DNA of 15,489 bases, from positions 1 through 15,489 of the forward strand of contig CAJAHZ010000481.1 of assembly GCA_903939665.1 (NCBI GenBank), in the 5' to 3' direction. A model generated the notes under the pieces. The model was given only the letters and a program-made list of their open reading frames with translations. It ran no database searches and was not told the origin of the DNA. The stretch's first letter is position 1; each line of letters opens with the position of its first letter. The position numbers and the translations under genes were made by a program. Source of the stretch: an uncultured Pseudomonadota bacterium. GTDB taxonomy: Bacteria; Pseudomonadota; Gammaproteobacteria; Burkholderiales; Rhodocyclaceae. This document shows, piece after piece, positions 5,513 through 13,379 of the stretch.

Positions 5513-7810
5513 TTAAAAGGTCTGTCCCATCTGGAACTGAAAACGCGCAATCTTATCACCGGATTTATCATTGAGCGGCTGGGCAACACTGAATTTCAAA
5601 GGCCCCATCGGCGAACTCCAGGCAGCGGCAATACCTGCGGAGGTACGTATCCCGCCGCCATCAGTTGTATTTTTGTCGCTCGAATACACCTGCCCAGCAT
5701 CAAAGAATGGGCCAATGCGCACTGACTTGTCCAATCCGATGCCATAGAGCGGCACTAAGGCTTCTGCATTGAATACAACTTTCCGTGTGCCGCCGAGCCG
5801 AGTAACGACACCGGTGGATGACACCTCAGTTGGGCCGAGGCTGGCCGTATCATAGCCCCGTACCGAGCCCACGCCCCCCGCATTAAAGTTCTTATAGAAA
5901 GGCAACTCCTGCCCCGACATGCCACTGGCGGTACCGAGTTCTCCGTTGAGCATCAAGACCACATCGCTGGTTATGGGGAAGAAGCGTTGGTATTGATAAG
6001 TGGCCTTGTAGTACTTCAGATCCCCGCCGGGAAGTGCAACTTCAACTGCGGCGCGTTGAAATACCCCACGCGTTGGGTAAATTACGCTGTCCTTGCTGTC
6101 GCTGGCCCAACTGGCCGTTGCCGGCAACGAGAGATTCGAATTGCCGAATTTTGTTTCAAAATCCTTGTAACGCTGAGGAGTGTTCGGATCAAACGTATTT
6201 ATATTGATAGTTGTGGAGTCAACCGCCAGTCCAACGCCAAGCATCTCTTTTTCCGCAAGCGGGAAAGCAAAACGAACACCACCACCGGTTGATTGCGTTT
6301 TGTATTCGTAGCCCAGCGAAGTCGGGTTCATCGTTCGATGGTATGCGTCAAAACCTTGGCTGACCCCATCAACAGTGAAATACGGGTTCGTATAACTGAT
6401 ACCAATAGTTCTGCTCAGCTTGCCGGTATTCAGTTGTAAAGCCAAGAATTTGCCACTACCAAAGAGGTTCGCCTGTGAAACTGAGCCTGAAAGAACGATT
6501 TTTTCTGCGCTCGAAAAGCCCGCACCAACCATAACGCTACCCGTCGATTTTTCAGTAACGTTTACGTTCACATCTACCTGATCTGTCGTTCCTGGAACAG
6601 GCGGAGTCTCAACGTTTACTTCGCCAAAATAATTTGTCTTGTCAATCCGCTGACGTGAAAGCGTCACGCGATCCGCGTCGTACCACGCACCCTCCATCTG
6701 GCGCATTTCCTGACGAATCACTTCGTCGCGCGTTTTTGAATTGCCTGTGATATTGATCCGTCGCACATAGGCACGTTTCCCCGGATCGACGAAAATGGTA
6801 AAAGCGACTTGGCGCTTTTCCTTATCAAGTTCCGGCGCCGCATTCACGTTGGCAAAAGCATAGCCTTGTGCACCAAACTTGTCACTGATCGCCTTGGTGC
6901 TCTCGTTCAGCTTTTCACGGGAAAAAACGTCGCCCGCTTTGATCTTGATTGACTTCTTGAACTCTTCCTCCGACAAAAGGAGGTCGCCGGCAAGTTTGAT
7001 CGACGAAACGACATAACGCTCACCCTCAGTGATGCTGACCGTTATGTAGATTTCCTTTTTGTCGGGGCTGATCGAAACCTGCGTTGATTCGATATTGAAC
7101 TCGAGATACCCACGGTTAAGGTAGTACGAACGCAGCTTCTCAAGATCAGCGGCCAGCTTTTGCTTCGAGTATTGATCGTTTTTCGTGTACCAACTGATCC
7201 AGTTGGGCGTTTGCAACTCGAACAATGCCTGCAGGTCCTTCTCCCGGAAAGCCTGCGCGCCAACGATGTTGATCTGCTTGATTTTTGCAGCATCGCCCTC
7301 ATCAACATTAAAGTTGATCGACACGCGATTGCGCTCAAGCGGCGTAATGGTCGTAGTGATCGTTACGCCGTACTTGCCCCGGGACAGATACTGGCGTTTC
7401 AACTCCTGCTCGGCTCTTTCGAGCGTCGAACGGTCAAAATTACGTGACTCGGCAATGCCGATATCCTTGAGACCTTTCTTCAGCTGGTCCTTGTCGAATT
7501 CTTTTAGACCAATGAAATCGATTTGCGCAATCGCGGGGCGCTCTTCGAGTGCAACAATGAGCACGCCGCCATCAATTTCGATGCGGACATCCTTAAAAAA
7601 ACCTGTTGCAAACAATGCCTTGATCGCTTGCGCGGCCATTTCGTCGGTCATCGTATCGCCGACCTTGACCGGCAGATAACTGAAAACCGTACCGGCTTCC
7701 GTGCGTTGAATACCCTCCAGGCGGATATCCTTGACGGTAAATGGTTCGAAAGCGGAAGCGCCTGAGGCAAAAAGCGTGGCAATCAGACCTGCGAGCAGGT
7801 GTTTCTTCAT
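5513..7810 (-). CDS. bamA: Outer membrane protein assembly factor BamA
   Basis: Predicted 765-residue Omp85 protein, the central insertase of the BAM complex. A signal peptide is probably cleaved after Ala20 (GASA then FEPFTVKDIRLEG). Five POTRA domains can be placed at roughly 24-91, 92-172, 175-263, 266-344 and 347-420, and a 16-strand beta-barrel runs from about 421 to the end. The L6 signature VRGYD is at 650-654, and the protein ends in an aromatic-alternating beta-signal (ARFQFQMGQTF) with terminal Phe. It contains no cysteine, so the L6 disulfide of enteric BamA is absent. Residues about 531-562 form a polar, Asn/Thr-rich stretch with more A/T-ending codons than its surroundings, possibly a variable surface loop. 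ATG at 7810, four bases after the rseP stop. Confidence 0.97.
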   Translation of the reverse strand: MKKHLLAGLIATLFASGASAFEPFTVKDIRLEGIQRTEAGTVFSYLPVKVGDTMTDEMAAQAIKALFATGFFKDVRIEIDGGVLIVALEERPAIAQIDFIGLKEFDKDQLKKGLKDIGIAESRNFDRSTLERAEQELKRQYLSRGKYGVTITTTITPLERNRVSINFNVDEGDAAKIKQINIVGAQAFREKDLQALFELQTPNWISWYTKNDQYSKQKLAADLEKLRSYYLNRGYLEFNIESTQVSISPDKKEIYITVSITEGERYVVSSIKLAGDLLLSEEEFKKSIKIKAGDVFSREKLNESTKAISDKFGAQGYAFANVNAAPELDKEKRQVAFTIFVDPGKRAYVRRINITGNSKTRDEVIRQEMRQMEGAWYDADRVTLSRQRIDKTNYFGEVNVETPPVPGTTDQVDVNVNVTEKSTGSVMVGAGFSSAEKIVLSGSVSQANLFGSGKFLALQLNTGKLSRTIGISYTNPYFTVDGVSQGFDAYHRTMNPTSLGYEYKTQSTGGGVRFAFPLAEKEMLGVGLAVDSTTININTFDPNTPQRYKDFETKFGNSNLSLPATASWASDSKDSVIYPTRGVFQRAAVEVALPGGDLKYYKATYQYQRFFPITSDVVLMLNGELGTASGMSGQELPFYKNFNAGGVGSVRGYDTASLGPTEVSSTGVVTRLGGTRKVVFNAEALVPLYGIGLDKSVRIGPFFDAGQVYSSDKNTTDGGGIRTSAGIAAAWSSPMGPLKFSVAQPLNDKSGDKIARFQFQMGQTF

Positions 7811-7814
7811 AAGG

Positions 7815-9182
7815 TCAGCCGGAAATCAATCGATTGATATCATTGTAAAATGCAAACGCCATCAGCATCAGAAGCAGCGCCAGCCCGATTTGTTGGCCGA
7901 TTTCCATTGTGCGTTCGGAAAGCGGTCCGCGCTTTATGATTTCGACGACATAATACAGCAAATGACCGCCATCCAATATCGGGATTGGCAGCAAATTCAA
8001 TACGCCGAGACTGATACTGACCAAGGCGAGAAACTTCAGATAATAATCAAGGCCAAGTCTGGCCGACTGACCGGCGTAGTCAGCAATGGTTACCGGGCCG
8101 CTGATATTGCGCCACGAGACTTCTCCGGTGATCATTTTCCCGATCATGACCAGACTGAAGGCCGACTTGTCCCAAGTTTCCCAAACGGCCTTGCCCAGAG
8201 CAGCGATGGGGCCGTAGCGAACGGTCGTCATCAGATCGATCCGTGACTGGCCCGAGTCGGCGACGGATGCCCCGATTCGACCGATCTGACGCCCCCGTTC
8301 CTCGACGGCAATGGGCGTCACCCTCGCCATTACGTGCTGGCCGTCACGCAGGATATCAAAATCCAGTGGCTTCTCCGGCGATTGACGAACGGTTTGCACG
8401 ACATCCGACCAAGTGCTGATGCGTTTGTCACCGATCGCCAGAACCTCATCCCCTGGTTGCAAGCCAGCGCTGGCTGCCGCGCTATCGGGGCTGATTTTGT
8501 CGAGAACCGGGCGGATTTGCGGTCGATAAAAACCGATCCCCATCTTCTCAAGCGCATCGCCTTCCCATCCGGACTCACGGGCCGACGAGACATCAAGGCG
8601 ATGAATCGCGATCTCGTTACGCGCATTGATCACCTCAAGGTCGATCGAATCCTGCCCGACGGCGCGGCGAAGCAAGGCCCAGCGCATATCCTGCCAGGTC
8701 TCGACCGATTCGCCAGCAACCTTGAGCACTCTCTCGCCATTTTCGATCCCCGCAGCGGCGGCTGCGCTTGCGGCAACCGGCGCACCAAGAACGGGCCTCA
8801 ACTCTTCAGTGCCGTGCCAGAAAACACCCCAATAAAGCAGGATCGCCAGCAAAAAATTGGCCAGCGGTCCAGCCACAACAATGGCCATTCGCCATAACAC
8901 CGGCTGCCGGTTGAAACTGCGGTGAAGTTCATCCGGCGCAACATCGCCTTCGCGCTCGTCGAGCATCTTCACATAACCGCCGAGCGGGAATATCCCGATG
9001 GCCCATTCGGTCGCATCGCGACCGAATTTTCTTGACCAGAGCGCCCGGCCAAAGCCCACCGAAAACCGCAGAACCTTGACTCCGGCCCAGCGCGCGACGA
9101 TGAAATGGCCAAATTCATGGACAATGATGAGACTGCCGAGCACAAGGGCAAAAGCCGCAAGATAATATAAAAAATTGCTCAT
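7815..9182 (-). CDS. rseP: Site-2 intramembrane zinc metalloprotease RseP
   Basis: Predicted 455-residue inner-membrane protease. In E. coli, RseP cleaves the anti-sigma factor RseA after DegS, releasing sigma-E, and also clears signal-peptide remnants; whether this host uses the same RseA pathway is not visible here. The zinc motif HEFGH is at 22-26 in the first membrane segment, a second membrane segment lies near 98-122, two PDZ domains fit at about 128-205 and 222-292, and the LDG motif (IPILDGGHLLYY) is at 403-405 in a later membrane segment, with a final hydrophobic stretch near 432-446. Length matches E. coli (450). The ATG at 9182 overlaps the dxr stop as ATGA. Position directly before bamA fits a role in envelope homeostasis. 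Confidence 0.96.
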   Translation of the reverse strand: MSNFLYYLAAFALVLGSLIIVHEFGHFIVARWAGVKVLRFSVGFGRALWSRKFGRDATEWAIGIFPLGGYVKMLDEREGDVAPDELHRSFNRQPVLWRMAIVVAGPLANFLLAILLYWGVFWHGTEELRPVLGAPVAASAAAAAGIENGERVLKVAGESVETWQDMRWALLRRAVGQDSIDLEVINARNEIAIHRLDVSSARESGWEGDALEKMGIGFYRPQIRPVLDKISPDSAAASAGLQPGDEVLAIGDKRISTWSDVVQTVRQSPEKPLDFDILRDGQHVMARVTPIAVEERGRQIGRIGASVADSGQSRIDLMTTVRYGPIAALGKAVWETWDKSAFSLVMIGKMITGEVSWRNISGPVTIADYAGQSARLGLDYYLKFLALVSISLGVLNLLPIPILDGGHLLYYVVEIIKRGPLSERTMEIGQQIGLALLLMLMAFAFYNDINRLISG

Positions 9183-10369
9183 GCTGAAGCCAACGCTTCC
9201 ACAGCAAGCTCGGCCATCCGGCGCGCCGCCCGATCGGCAGCAAGCACGTTATCAAGCGACTCAAGTGGCGTCGCCGGCGATTGATTCATGACCAGTTCAA
9301 TGACTCGCGGAATTGCCGTAAAGCTGATTTTCTCGTCAAGGAAGGCCTGTACCGCCACCTCATTTGCCGCATTGAGGCTTGCCGGCATGCTGCCCCCTTC
9401 ATGCAGGGCGCGATAAGCCAAGGCCAGGCACGGAAAACGATCAAAATCGGGGCGCTCAAAGTCGAGAGAGGCAACGGCAAACAGATCCAGCGGGGCAACA
9501 CCTGCCGTGATCCGTTCCGGATAGGCCAGTGCGTGCGCGATCGGCGTACGCATGTCCGGATTGCCGAGTTCCGCGATGACCGAGCCATCAACATACTGGA
9601 CGAGCGAGTGGATGACGCTTTGCGGATGAATGACCACCTGGATCTTATCGGCTGCGACGTTAAAGAGCCAGTGAGCTTCAATCACTTCGAGCCCCTTGTT
9701 CATCATCGTCGCCGAGTCGACTGAAATCTTCCGCCCCATGCTCCATTTCGGATGCGCGCACGCTTGTTCGGGCGTCACCGACTCAAGTTCGGCCAGCGGA
9801 GTGTGGCGAAATGGCCCCCCCGAAGCAGTGAGCAGCAAACGCTCCACACCGCTACGTAACATATCACCTGAATAATCACTTGGAAGTGATTGAAAAATAG
9901 CATTATGTTCACTATCTATTGGCAGCAGCACCGCCCCGCTTTCACGCACGGCCCGCATGAAAACCGGACCTGCCATGACCAGCACCTCCTTGTTCGCCAG
10001 GAGGAGTTTCTTGCCCGCCACGGTCGCCGCCAAGGTCGGTTGCAAGCCTGCCGCGCCAACGATAGCGGCCATCACCGAATCCACTTCGGGAAGCGCCGCC
10101 ATACGCACGAGGGCCTCAGGCCCATGCTCAACCTGTGTTACGCAAGCCACGGAGGCCAATCGCGCAGCCAGTTGCGCGGCCAACTCAGCATCGCGAACCA
10201 CGGCATAAAGCGGTTGAAACTCGATGCACTGATCGAACAAGCGATCCACTTGGCTGTGCGCACACAGCGCAATCACCCGGTAACGCGTTGGATGCCGGCG
10301 GATGACATCCAGCGTGCTGACGCCAATCGAACCGGTCGAACCCAGGATGGTGAGATTTTGCAAAGTCAT
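9179..10369 (-). CDS. dxr: 1-deoxy-D-xylulose 5-phosphate reductoisomerase
   Basis: Predicted 396-residue cytoplasmic enzyme that converts DXP to 2-C-methyl-D-erythritol 4-phosphate with NADPH, the committed step of the MEP isoprenoid pathway. The NADPH loop GSTGSIG is at 10-16. Metal and substrate residues are Asp152 and Glu154 in PIDSEHNAIFQ, TASGGPFR follows, and HPKWSMGRKISVDSATMMNKGLE carries the flexible loop, Asn224, Lys225 and Glu228. I chose the ATG at 10369 because the protein then begins MTLQNLTILGSTGSIG, as in the family; an in-frame TTG at 10384 would overlap the cdsA stop and cannot be excluded. Codons for residues 150-174 are nearly all A/T-ending, unlike the rest of the gene (see findings). 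Confidence 0.96.
   Translation of the reverse strand: MTLQNLTILGSTGSIGVSTLDVIRRHPTRYRVIALCAHSQVDRLFDQCIEFQPLYAVVRDAELAAQLAARLASVACVTQVEHGPEALVRMAALPEVDSVMAAIVGAAGLQPTLAATVAGKKLLLANKEVLVMAGPVFMRAVRESGAVLLPIDSEHNAIFQSLPSDYSGDMLRSGVERLLLTASGGPFRHTPLAELESVTPEQACAHPKWSMGRKISVDSATMMNKGLEVIEAHWLFNVAADKIQVVIHPQSVIHSLVQYVDGSVIAELGNPDMRTPIAHALAYPERITAGVAPLDLFAVASLDFERPDFDRFPCLALAYRALHEGGSMPASLNAANEVAVQAFLDEKISFTAIPRVIELVMNQSPATPLESLDNVLAADRAARRMAELAVEALASA
9874..9891. repeat. Perfect 8-bp inverted repeat inside dxr
   Basis: AATCACTT, GG, AAGTGATT: two perfectly complementary 8-base arms separated by two bases, in the middle of an A/T-rich island of dxr. It could form a short hairpin in the mRNA or be a dyad for a protein. 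It is not followed by a T-run on either strand, so it is not an intrinsic terminator. Function unknown. Confidence 0.6.
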
Positions 10370-10380
10370 CGCAGCGGCGC

Positions 10381-11220
10381 TCAAGGCGGCATCCGCAACC
10401 AGACCAGGGCGACCAGCGGCAAAGTCGAGGTCAGGCTGTCGATACGATCAAGCACGCCACCGTGACCGGGCAGAACATTGCTGCTATCTTTCAGGCCTGC
10501 CTGGCGCTTGAGCATGGACTCGAACAGATCGCCGACCACACTGATCGCCACCAACAGAATCAGAACCAGCAGTAACAGGCCATCGCTGGCAGAAAGTGCG
10601 CTTGGCAGTTTCGACGAAAGAACGAAGCCATAGACGAGCACCACCAACCCGCCGCCGATCACGCCCTCCCAGGTTTTCCCCGGACTGATGCTCGGCGCCA
10701 ATTTGTGCTTGCCGAAGGTACGACCGAAAACATAGGCGCCGATATCGGCCAGCCACACCACCGCCATGATGGCGAGCAGCGCAAGCGCACCGGCTTGTCT
10801 CAGCTGAATTAGCGCCAGCCAGGCGGGAAGGATCAGCAGGCCGCCGATCAGCAGACCGCTGAGCGAATTGGGCAAAGGCCAGCGGCGACTCATCCACAAG
10901 GGCACAACAAGCAACCAGAACGCCGCGGCAGGGATGTAAAACCAGCGCCCCAAGCCCCAGGCCGCGTCGGGCTGGGCGGCGCCAATGCCGATCGCCGCTG
11001 GATACAGCGCGGAAACAACACCGCAAATCAGCGCAAGCGCAATCCCAATAAAGATCCGCGACGAATTATTCCGCAGCTTCATCAGCGCCCCCCACTCCCA
11101 GGCGGCAACCGCAGCGACCAGCGTGACAAACGTCGCCCAGCCGGCAGGCGGCAGATAGAAGAGTGCCAGGAAGAAGATTGTGAAGAGGAAAACGGCGGTG
11201 ATGACCCGCGTCTTAAGCAT
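10381..11220 (-). CDS. cdsA: Phosphatidate cytidylyltransferase (CDP-diglyceride synthase)
   Basis: Predicted 279-residue integral inner-membrane enzyme that makes CDP-diacylglycerol from CTP and phosphatidic acid, the branch-point precursor of phosphatidylethanolamine, phosphatidylglycerol and cardiolipin. Several hydrophobic segments are visible (for example near the N terminus, AVFLFTIFFLALFYL, and LLLLVLILLVAISVVG). The CTP-transferase signature is intact near the C terminus: SMLKRQAGLKDSSNVLPG followed by HGGVLDRIDS. The ATG at 11220 begins the protein as MLKTRVITA, the usual form, and overlaps the uppS stop by eight bases (ATGCTTAA); the in-frame extension upstream lies inside uppS. The gap to dxr is 11 bases. 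Confidence 0.96.
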   Translation of the reverse strand: MLKTRVITAVFLFTIFFLALFYLPPAGWATFVTLVAAVAAWEWGALMKLRNNSSRIFIGIALALICGVVSALYPAAIGIGAAQPDAAWGLGRWFYIPAAAFWLLVVPLWMSRRWPLPNSLSGLLIGGLLILPAWLALIQLRQAGALALLAIMAVVWLADIGAYVFGRTFGKHKLAPSISPGKTWEGVIGGGLVVLVYGFVLSSKLPSALSASDGLLLLVLILLVAISVVGDLFESMLKRQAGLKDSSNVLPGHGGVLDRIDSLTSTLPLVALVWLRMPP

Positions 11221-12040
11221 CGATTTGGCTGCTCGTTGCACTTGTGTTGTGCGAAGTATCCGACTCAACCTCTGGGATCAAGGGCTGCTGTTTTTCCACC
11301 AACTGTTCACTGGTTCGCCCAAAACGACGCTCGCGTTGTTGATAGGAGCCGATCGCGGCATCAAAGGCCGCCGAATCAAACTCTGGCCAAAGCGTGTCGG
11401 TAAAATACAGTTCAGAATACGCAAGTTGCCAAAGGAGGAAGTTGCTCACCCGCTCCTCGCCACCCGTTCGTATGAAAAGATCAGGCTCAGGCGCATAACT
11501 CATTGCCAGATAGGGCGCCAGATCAGCTTCGCTCCAGTTCCCCTGCTTTTCCGGCTGGGCAAGCGCCATGCGATTGACGGCCTGCAGGATATCCCATCGC
11601 CCACCATAGTTGGCGGCGATCGTAAGAGTTAACTTCTCGTTCCCTTCGGTTTTCGCCTCGGATGCACTAATCAGCGATTGCAGGTTCGCATCAAAACGGG
11701 ACAGATCACCAACCACTCTGAGACGAACGCCATTGCGATGCAGTTTGGCGACTTCCTGCTGAAGGGCACGAACGAAAAGCTGCATGAGCAACGTCACCTC
11801 GTCTTCCGGGCGCCGCCAGTTTTCGGAGCTGAACGCAAAGAGGGTCAGATATTCGATCCCGCGCTCAAGACAATACTTGACGGTATCGCGTACCGTCTCG
11901 ACGCCACGATGATGCCCTGCAACGCGCGGCATGAAGCGCTTCTTGGCCCAGCGACCGTTGCCGTCCATGATGATGGCGACGTGACGCGGCACCGCAGCGC
12001 TTGCTGGGATGTCCCGAGTGGAACTGGTGAAAATCGCCAT
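11213..12040 (-). CDS. uppS: Isoprenyl (undecaprenyl) diphosphate synthase
   Basis: Predicted 275-residue cis-prenyltransferase that extends farnesyl diphosphate with eight isopentenyl units to undecaprenyl diphosphate, the lipid carrier for peptidoglycan and O-antigen. PRHVAIIMDGNGRWAKKR includes catalytic Asp26, FAFSSENWRRP is at 68-78, and the family signature RTGGEERVSNFLLWQLAYSE is at 191-210. The enzyme core ends near residue 245; the remaining ~30 residues are Ser/Thr/Gln-rich, look disordered and exceed the usual length (E. coli 253). ATG at 12040, 23 bases after frr, with no recognisable Shine-Dalgarno (only GCCAG next to the start). Position before cdsA and dxr groups lipid-carrier and phospholipid synthesis. 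Confidence 0.96.
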   Translation of the reverse strand: MAIFTSSTRDIPASAAVPRHVAIIMDGNGRWAKKRFMPRVAGHHRGVETVRDTVKYCLERGIEYLTLFAFSSENWRRPEDEVTLLMQLFVRALQQEVAKLHRNGVRLRVVGDLSRFDANLQSLISASEAKTEGNEKLTLTIAANYGGRWDILQAVNRMALAQPEKQGNWSEADLAPYLAMSYAPEPDLFIRTGGEERVSNFLLWQLAYSELYFTDTLWPEFDSAAFDAAIGSYQQRERRFGRTSEQLVEKQQPLIPEVESDTSHNTSATSSQIDA

Positions 12041-12063
12041 CTGGCGTATCGGCCTGTATACCG

Positions 12064-12624
12064 TCAGACCGCCATCAACTCGGCTTCTTTCAGGGCGAGT
12101 TGCTTATCCACTTCGGCAACGTAACGATCGGTGAGCTTCTGGACGTCGTCTTGCGCGCGACGCTCATCGTCCTCGGAACACTCCTTGTTTTTGAGCAGTT
12201 CCTTTAACGTAGCGTTGGCATCACGACGCAGATTACGTAGCGCAACCTTTGTATCTTCACCTTCGCCTTTGACCACTTTGATCAGGTCACGACGGCGCTC
12301 TTCGGTCAGCGCGGGCATCGGTACGCGAATCAGGTCACCCTGAGACGCCGGATTCAGACCAAGGTCGGAATCACGAATGGCCTTTTCCACTTTAGGAGCC
12401 ATCCCCTTTTCCCAGGCCTGTACGCCAATCGTCCGTGAATCGATCAGGCTGATGTTGGCTACCGTATTGACCGGCACCATCGAACCGTAATACTCGACTT
12501 GCACGTGATCGAGCAGGCCAATATGAGCACGGCCGGTACGCACTTTCGTGAGGTCGGTCTTGAGTGACTCAAGCGACTTCTGCATCTTGTGTTCGGTGCT
12601 GTTTTTGACTTCTGCAATCGACAT
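12064..12624 (-). CDS. frr: Ribosome recycling factor
   Basis: Predicted 186-residue tRNA-mimic (E. coli 185) that, with EF-G, splits post-termination ribosomes. KTDLTKVRTGRAHIGLLDHV near the N terminus and GDLIRVPMPALTEERRRDL in the middle are diagnostic, and the C-terminal helix contains AQDDVQKLTDRYVAEVDK. I chose the ATG at 12624 (MSIAEVKN) because AAGGAG lies six bases upstream; the first A of that Shine-Dalgarno is the last base of the pyrH stop codon. The upstream in-frame extension overlaps pyrH and is not conserved in kind. Confidence 0.98.
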   Translation of the reverse strand: MSIAEVKNSTEHKMQKSLESLKTDLTKVRTGRAHIGLLDHVQVEYYGSMVPVNTVANISLIDSRTIGVQAWEKGMAPKVEKAIRDSDLGLNPASQGDLIRVPMPALTEERRRDLIKVVKGEGEDTKVALRNLRRDANATLKELLKNKECSEDDERRAQDDVQKLTDRYVAEVDKQLALKEAELMAV

Positions 12625-12635
12625 ATCAATCTCCT

Positions 12636-13358
12636 TCAGCAATACACCAGCGTGCCTTCGTTCTCGCCCAACACAACGCGCTTCAATGCGCCCTGCTTGA
12701 AAATCGAGAAGACATTGATTGGCAGCTTTTGATCACGGCACAGCGCGAAAGCAGTCGCATCCATCACACCCAGGTTCTGGGCGATTGCATCGTTGAAGCT
12801 GATCCGATCGTAGCGCGTGGCGCTTGGATCCTTCTTGGGGTCAGCCGTATAGATCCCATCGACCTTGGTTGCCTTGAGCACAATCTCGGCACCGATTTCC
12901 GCTCCGCGCAGCGCAGCAGCGGTGTCTGTCGTAAAAAACGGATTACCCGTACCTGCGGTAAAAATGACCGTCCGCCCCTGCTCCAGGTAGCGGATCGCTT
13001 TGCCGCGTATGTAAGGCTCGACCACCTGTTCGATATTCAGGGCCGACTGAACGCGTGAAACCATCCCGGCTGCACGCATTGCATCGTGCAAGGCCAGACC
13101 GTTCATCACGGTCGCCAGCATGCCCATGTAGTCAGCCTGAGCGCGATCCATGCCGGAAGCGGAGGCGGCAACACCGCGAAAGATATTGCCGCCGCCAATA
13201 ACGACCCCGACCTGCACGCCCATGTCAACGACGCCCTTGATCTCCTCAACGATCTCCGCGATCGTCTGACGATTAATCCCGTAGGCATCGGCGCCCATCA
13301 GGGCCTCGCCTGAAATTTTGAGCAGGATACGTTTGAATTTTGGCGTAGCAAGGGTCAT
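12636..13358 (-). CDS. pyrH: Uridylate kinase
   Basis: Predicted 240-residue amino-acid-kinase-fold hexamer that phosphorylates UMP to UDP, feeding pyrimidine nucleotides and UDP-sugars. The N-terminal KRILLKISGEALMG, the GVVIGGGNIFRG loop (about 51-62), DYMGMLATVMNGLAL and TAGTGNPFFTTDTAA (134-148) are the family's nucleotide- and UMP-binding elements. ATG at 13358 is preferred, with GGAG ten bases upstream; an in-frame TTG nine bases earlier sits too close to that GGAG. Twenty-one bases separate it from tsf. The order tsf-pyrH-frr is conserved across many bacteria. Confidence 0.97.
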   Translation of the reverse strand: MTLATPKFKRILLKISGEALMGADAYGINRQTIAEIVEEIKGVVDMGVQVGVVIGGGNIFRGVAASASGMDRAQADYMGMLATVMNGLALHDAMRAAGMVSRVQSALNIEQVVEPYIRGKAIRYLEQGRTVIFTAGTGNPFFTTDTAAALRGAEIGAEIVLKATKVDGIYTADPKKDPSATRYDRISFNDAIAQNLGVMDATAFALCRDQKLPINVFSIFKQGALKRVVLGENEGTLVYC

Positions 13359-13379
13359 GGCCGTCAATCTCCAGCGGGT

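Noticed and set aside
6800..6860. Sigma-E-like GGAACTT upstream of the barrel part of bamA
   Set aside because: The sequence 16-19 bases downstream on the minus strand does not resemble the TCTGA -10, and it sits deep inside bamA.
12041..12075. Internal promoter before uppS (TTGATG ... TATACA)
   Set aside because: The spacer is only 12 bases, too short for a sigma-70 promoter.
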